Assembly (NCBI GenBank): GCA_937926065.1
Contig: CALANM010000102.1
Location: 1-7,186 of the forward strand
Direction of reading: 5' to 3'
Length of the DNA stretch: 7,186 bases
From: an uncultured Microbacterium sp.
GTDB lineage: Bacteria; Actinomycetota; Actinomycetes; Actinomycetales; Microbacteriaceae
The translations under genes were made by a program, and so were the position numbers. The number at the start of each line of letters is the position of its first letter. Position 1 is the first letter of the stretch. The notes under the pieces are model-generated. The model worked only from the letters and a program-made list of their open reading frames with translations, did not search any database and was not told the origin of the DNA. This document shows, piece after piece, positions 6,213 through 7,186 of this stretch.

Positions 6213-6692
6213 GTGACCGCATCCGCTTTCGGCCCGTCTGCGTCGGGTGGACGCCGAACGCTCCCACCGCAGGCGCCGTGCCCGTGCGGCGGCGGTTCGT
6301 ACGGACAGTGCTGCGGACCCGTGCTCGCGGGCCGGCCGGCGCCGACCGCTGAGGTCCTCATGCGCTCGCGCTACACGGCGTTCGCGCTGGGGGATGCCGT
6401 GCATCTGCGCGAGTCGTGGCATCCGTCGACACGGCCTGACCGGATCGAGCTCGATCCGGGGCTCGGCTGGACGGGCCTCGCGGTGGACGAGACGATCGAC
6501 GGCCGCGCCGGTGACGCGCGGGGCGTGGTCGCCTTCCGGGCACGCTGGCGCGACGCCGCCGACGGTGCACGGGGCGAGCTCCGTGAGCGGAGCCGGTTCG
6601 TGTTCCAGCGGGGTCGCTGGTGGTACGTGGACGGACGGGTCGAACCGGACGGGGGCGCCCGGGGAACACTGTCGGGGCCCCGAGCGTTCTGA
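6213..6692 (+). CDS. YchJ-family (UPF0225) SEC-C zinc-motif protein
   Basis: A 159-residue protein of the YchJ family, whose biochemical role is not established. The N-terminal SEC-C zinc-binding motif is CPCGGGSYGQCC (ligands C23, C25, C33, C34). It is followed by family signatures LMRSRYTAFALGD (49-61) and ESWHPSTRP (67-75) and, near the end, RSRFVFQRGRWWYVDGR (126-142), the NTF2-like core. E. coli YchJ has a second SEC-C motif at the C-terminus; here the protein ends after GRVEPDGGARGTLSGPRAF without it, so it is the shorter, single-zinc form. About 20 residues rich in Gly, Ser and Pro precede the first cysteine, more than in E. coli. The GTG at 6213 is the only ATG or GTG I find in frame before the motif. 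Its stop codon (6690-6692) overlaps the predicted rpsA promoter. SEC-C motifs bind zinc and can mediate SecB or ribosome contacts in other proteins, but a role here is unknown. Confidence 0.9.
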   Translation: MTASAFGPSASGGRRTLPPQAPCPCGGGSYGQCCGPVLAGRPAPTAEVLMRSRYTAFALGDAVHLRESWHPSTRPDRIELDPGLGWTGLAVDETIDGRAGDARGVVAFRARWRDAADGARGELRERSRFVFQRGRWWYVDGRVEPDGGARGTLSGPRAF

Positions 6693-6698
6693 TACCCT
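6669..6698 (+). promoter_or_regulatory. Candidate rpsA promoter with extended -10 formed by the upstream stop codon
   Basis: TACCCT (6693-6698) fits TANNNT and is preceded by TGA (6690-6692), so TG lies one base upstream, as in an extended -10. The TGA is also the stop codon of the ychJ-like gene. A possible -35, CTGTCG (6669-6674), lies 18 bases upstream, inside that gene. Transcription would start near 6704-6706, giving a leader of roughly 144 bases before rpsA. Confidence 0.45.
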
Positions 6699-6701
6699 GG
6701 A

Positions 6702-6741
6702 GTGTCACTCGCGTGGCGATTTCGCCATGCATTCGTGACAC
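6702..6741 (+). promoter_or_regulatory. Strong stem-loop at the 5' end of the rpsA leader
   Basis: The inner stem pairs GCGTGGCG (6711-6718) with CGCCATGC (6723-6730) around the loop ATTT: eight pairs, one of them G-U. An outer perfect pair of arms, GTGTCAC (6702-6708) and GTGACAC (6735-6741), encloses it across a small internal loop (2 by 4 bases). If transcription starts near 6705 the RNA would contain only part of the 5' outer arm, so the inner hairpin is the safer call. No T-tract follows, so it is a poor terminator for the ychJ-like gene and more likely an rpsA leader element or mRNA-stabilising hairpin. Confidence 0.5.
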
Positions 6742-6780
6742 CGCAATCCATCCACATCGCTTCGGCCGGTGACATCCGCT

Positions 6781-6820
6781 CGTCCTCATTCGGAGGCGGT
6801 CGGTCCGGTCGCAGCCCGAC
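6781..6820 (+). promoter_or_regulatory. Second structured part of the rpsA leader
   Basis: CG-T-CCTC (6781-6787) can pair with GAGGCG (6793-6798) around ATTCG, with T6783 bulged. Next to it, GTCGG (6799-6803) can pair with CCGAC (6816-6820). After these the RNA is A/C-rich and probably unstructured up to the Shine-Dalgarno AAGGA (6833-6837), 11 bases before the rpsA ATG. Such hairpins are common by chance at this GC content, so only covariation would make this firm. Confidence 0.3.
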
Positions 6821-6848
6821 ACCCAACCCAACAAGGACAACCCACTAC

Positions 6849-7186
6849 ATGACTACCGCAACGACCGCCCCGGCCACCAAGCAGGTCGCCATCAACGACA
6901 TCGGATCTGCTGAGGACTTCATGGCCGCGGTCGAGAAGACCCTGAAGTTCTTCAACGACGGTGACCTCATCGAAGGCACCGTGGTGAAGATCGACCGCGA
7001 CGAGGTCCTCCTCGACGTCGGTTACAAGACCGAGGGCGTCATCCCCTCGCGCGAGCTCTCCATCAAGCACGACGTCGACCCGAACGAGGTCGTCAAGGTC
7101 GGCGACGAGGTCGAGGCCCTCGTTCTCCAGAAGGAGGACAAGGAAGGCCGCCTCATCCTCTCCAAGAAGCGCGCGCAGTACGAGCG
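6849..7186 (+). CDS. rpsA: 30S ribosomal protein S1, N-terminal part, cut off by window edge
   Basis: The first 112 residues of ribosomal protein S1, which binds mRNA on the 30S subunit and helps unfold it for initiation; essential in most bacteria. After a short Thr/Ala-rich tail (1-35), the first S1 OB-fold repeat covers about 37-106. Highly conserved stretches include FFNDGDLIEGTVVKIDRDEV (34-53), DVGYKTEGVIPSRELS (56-71), VKVGDEVEALVLQKEDKEG (82-100) and LILSKKRAQYE (102-112). The ATG at 6849 follows AAGGA with an 11-base spacer, rather long for a highly expressed gene. Its own promoter and structured leader lie upstream. The actinobacterial protein normally has about 480-490 residues with four S1 repeats, so most of it lies beyond the right edge. 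Codon use is strongly biased toward C-ending codons, as expected for a highly expressed gene. Confidence 0.97.
   Translation, partial: MTTATTAPATKQVAINDIGSAEDFMAAVEKTLKFFNDGDLIEGTVVKIDRDEVLLDVGYKTEGVIPSRELSIKHDVDPNEVVKVGDEVEALVLQKEDKEGRLILSKKRAQYE

Noticed and set aside
6149..6361. Upstream extension of the exonuclease frame starting at 6361
   Set aside because: It is antisense to the SEC-C motif of the ychJ-like gene and precedes the conserved N-terminus MTDRLMLLDT; the GTG at 6148 has a good AGGA.
6702..6741. Intrinsic terminator for the ychJ-like gene
   Set aside because: The hairpin is strong and starts ten bases after the stop, but no T-tract follows and a promoter-like box lies immediately before it, so a leader element fits better. 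It remains possible.
6786..7070. Minus-strand 94-codon open frame opposite the start of rpsA
   Set aside because: It lies antisense to the highly conserved S1 coding sequence and the rpsA leader, with no recognisable protein features.
1..7186. Defence system, CRISPR array, mobile element or biosynthetic cluster
   Set aside because: No repeat-spacer pattern, transposase, integrase, attachment site or toxin-antitoxin pair is visible. The gene content is chromosomal housekeeping with uniform composition.

Overview
The window looks like chromosomal DNA of a high-GC actinobacterium. The ctaE-qcrC-qcrA order, the diheme QcrC with two CxxCH motifs, the three-helix QcrA, the GTG starts and the heavy G/C third-position use all fit that group. 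The protein sequences remind me most of Microbacteriaceae (Microbacterium or a close relative), but this is recognition from memory, not a search. I see no insertion sequence, prophage, CRISPR array, tRNA or rRNA.

Region by region. (1) Positions 1-2401, minus strand: a respiratory operon read leftwards, ctaE (cytochrome c oxidase subunit III), qcrC (diheme cytochrome cc) and qcrA (Rieske subunit, running off the left edge just after its first cluster motif). These make parts of the actinobacterial cytochrome bcc-aa3 supercomplex, and qcrB would be expected beyond the edge. (2) Positions 2402-2530: a compact divergent promoter region. (3) Positions 2531-3583, plus strand: trpD (anthranilate phosphoribosyltransferase) standing alone, with no other trp gene beside it here. 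(4) Positions 3682-5190, plus strand: a likely two-gene unit, made of a two-helix membrane protein of unknown function and a protein with an N-terminal helix-hairpin-helix region followed by a complete PHP metal-hydrolase domain. The latter has the outline of bacterial DNA polymerase X with the polymerase domain missing. (5) Positions 5219-6148, minus strand: a stand-alone 5'-3' exonuclease/flap endonuclease, convergent with the PHP gene. (6) Positions 6213-6692, plus strand: a YchJ-family SEC-C protein. (7) Positions 6693-6848: a structured 5' leader, then rpsA (ribosomal protein S1) from 6849, running off the right edge.

The most interesting non-coding signals are start-proximal. A CATAAT box lies exactly six bases before the GTG of ctaE, and TAGAGT lies seven bases before the GTG of the ychJ-like gene. 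Neither gene has a Shine-Dalgarno sequence, so both look leaderless. trpD and the exonuclease have a similar layout but also a usable Shine-Dalgarno. The rpsA promoter appears to use the stop codon of the preceding gene as its extended -10, and the transcript opens with a strong hairpin. I found no convincing undescribed multi-gene system. The best candidates for follow-up are the polymerase-less PolX-like protein with its membrane-protein partner, and the rpsA leader.
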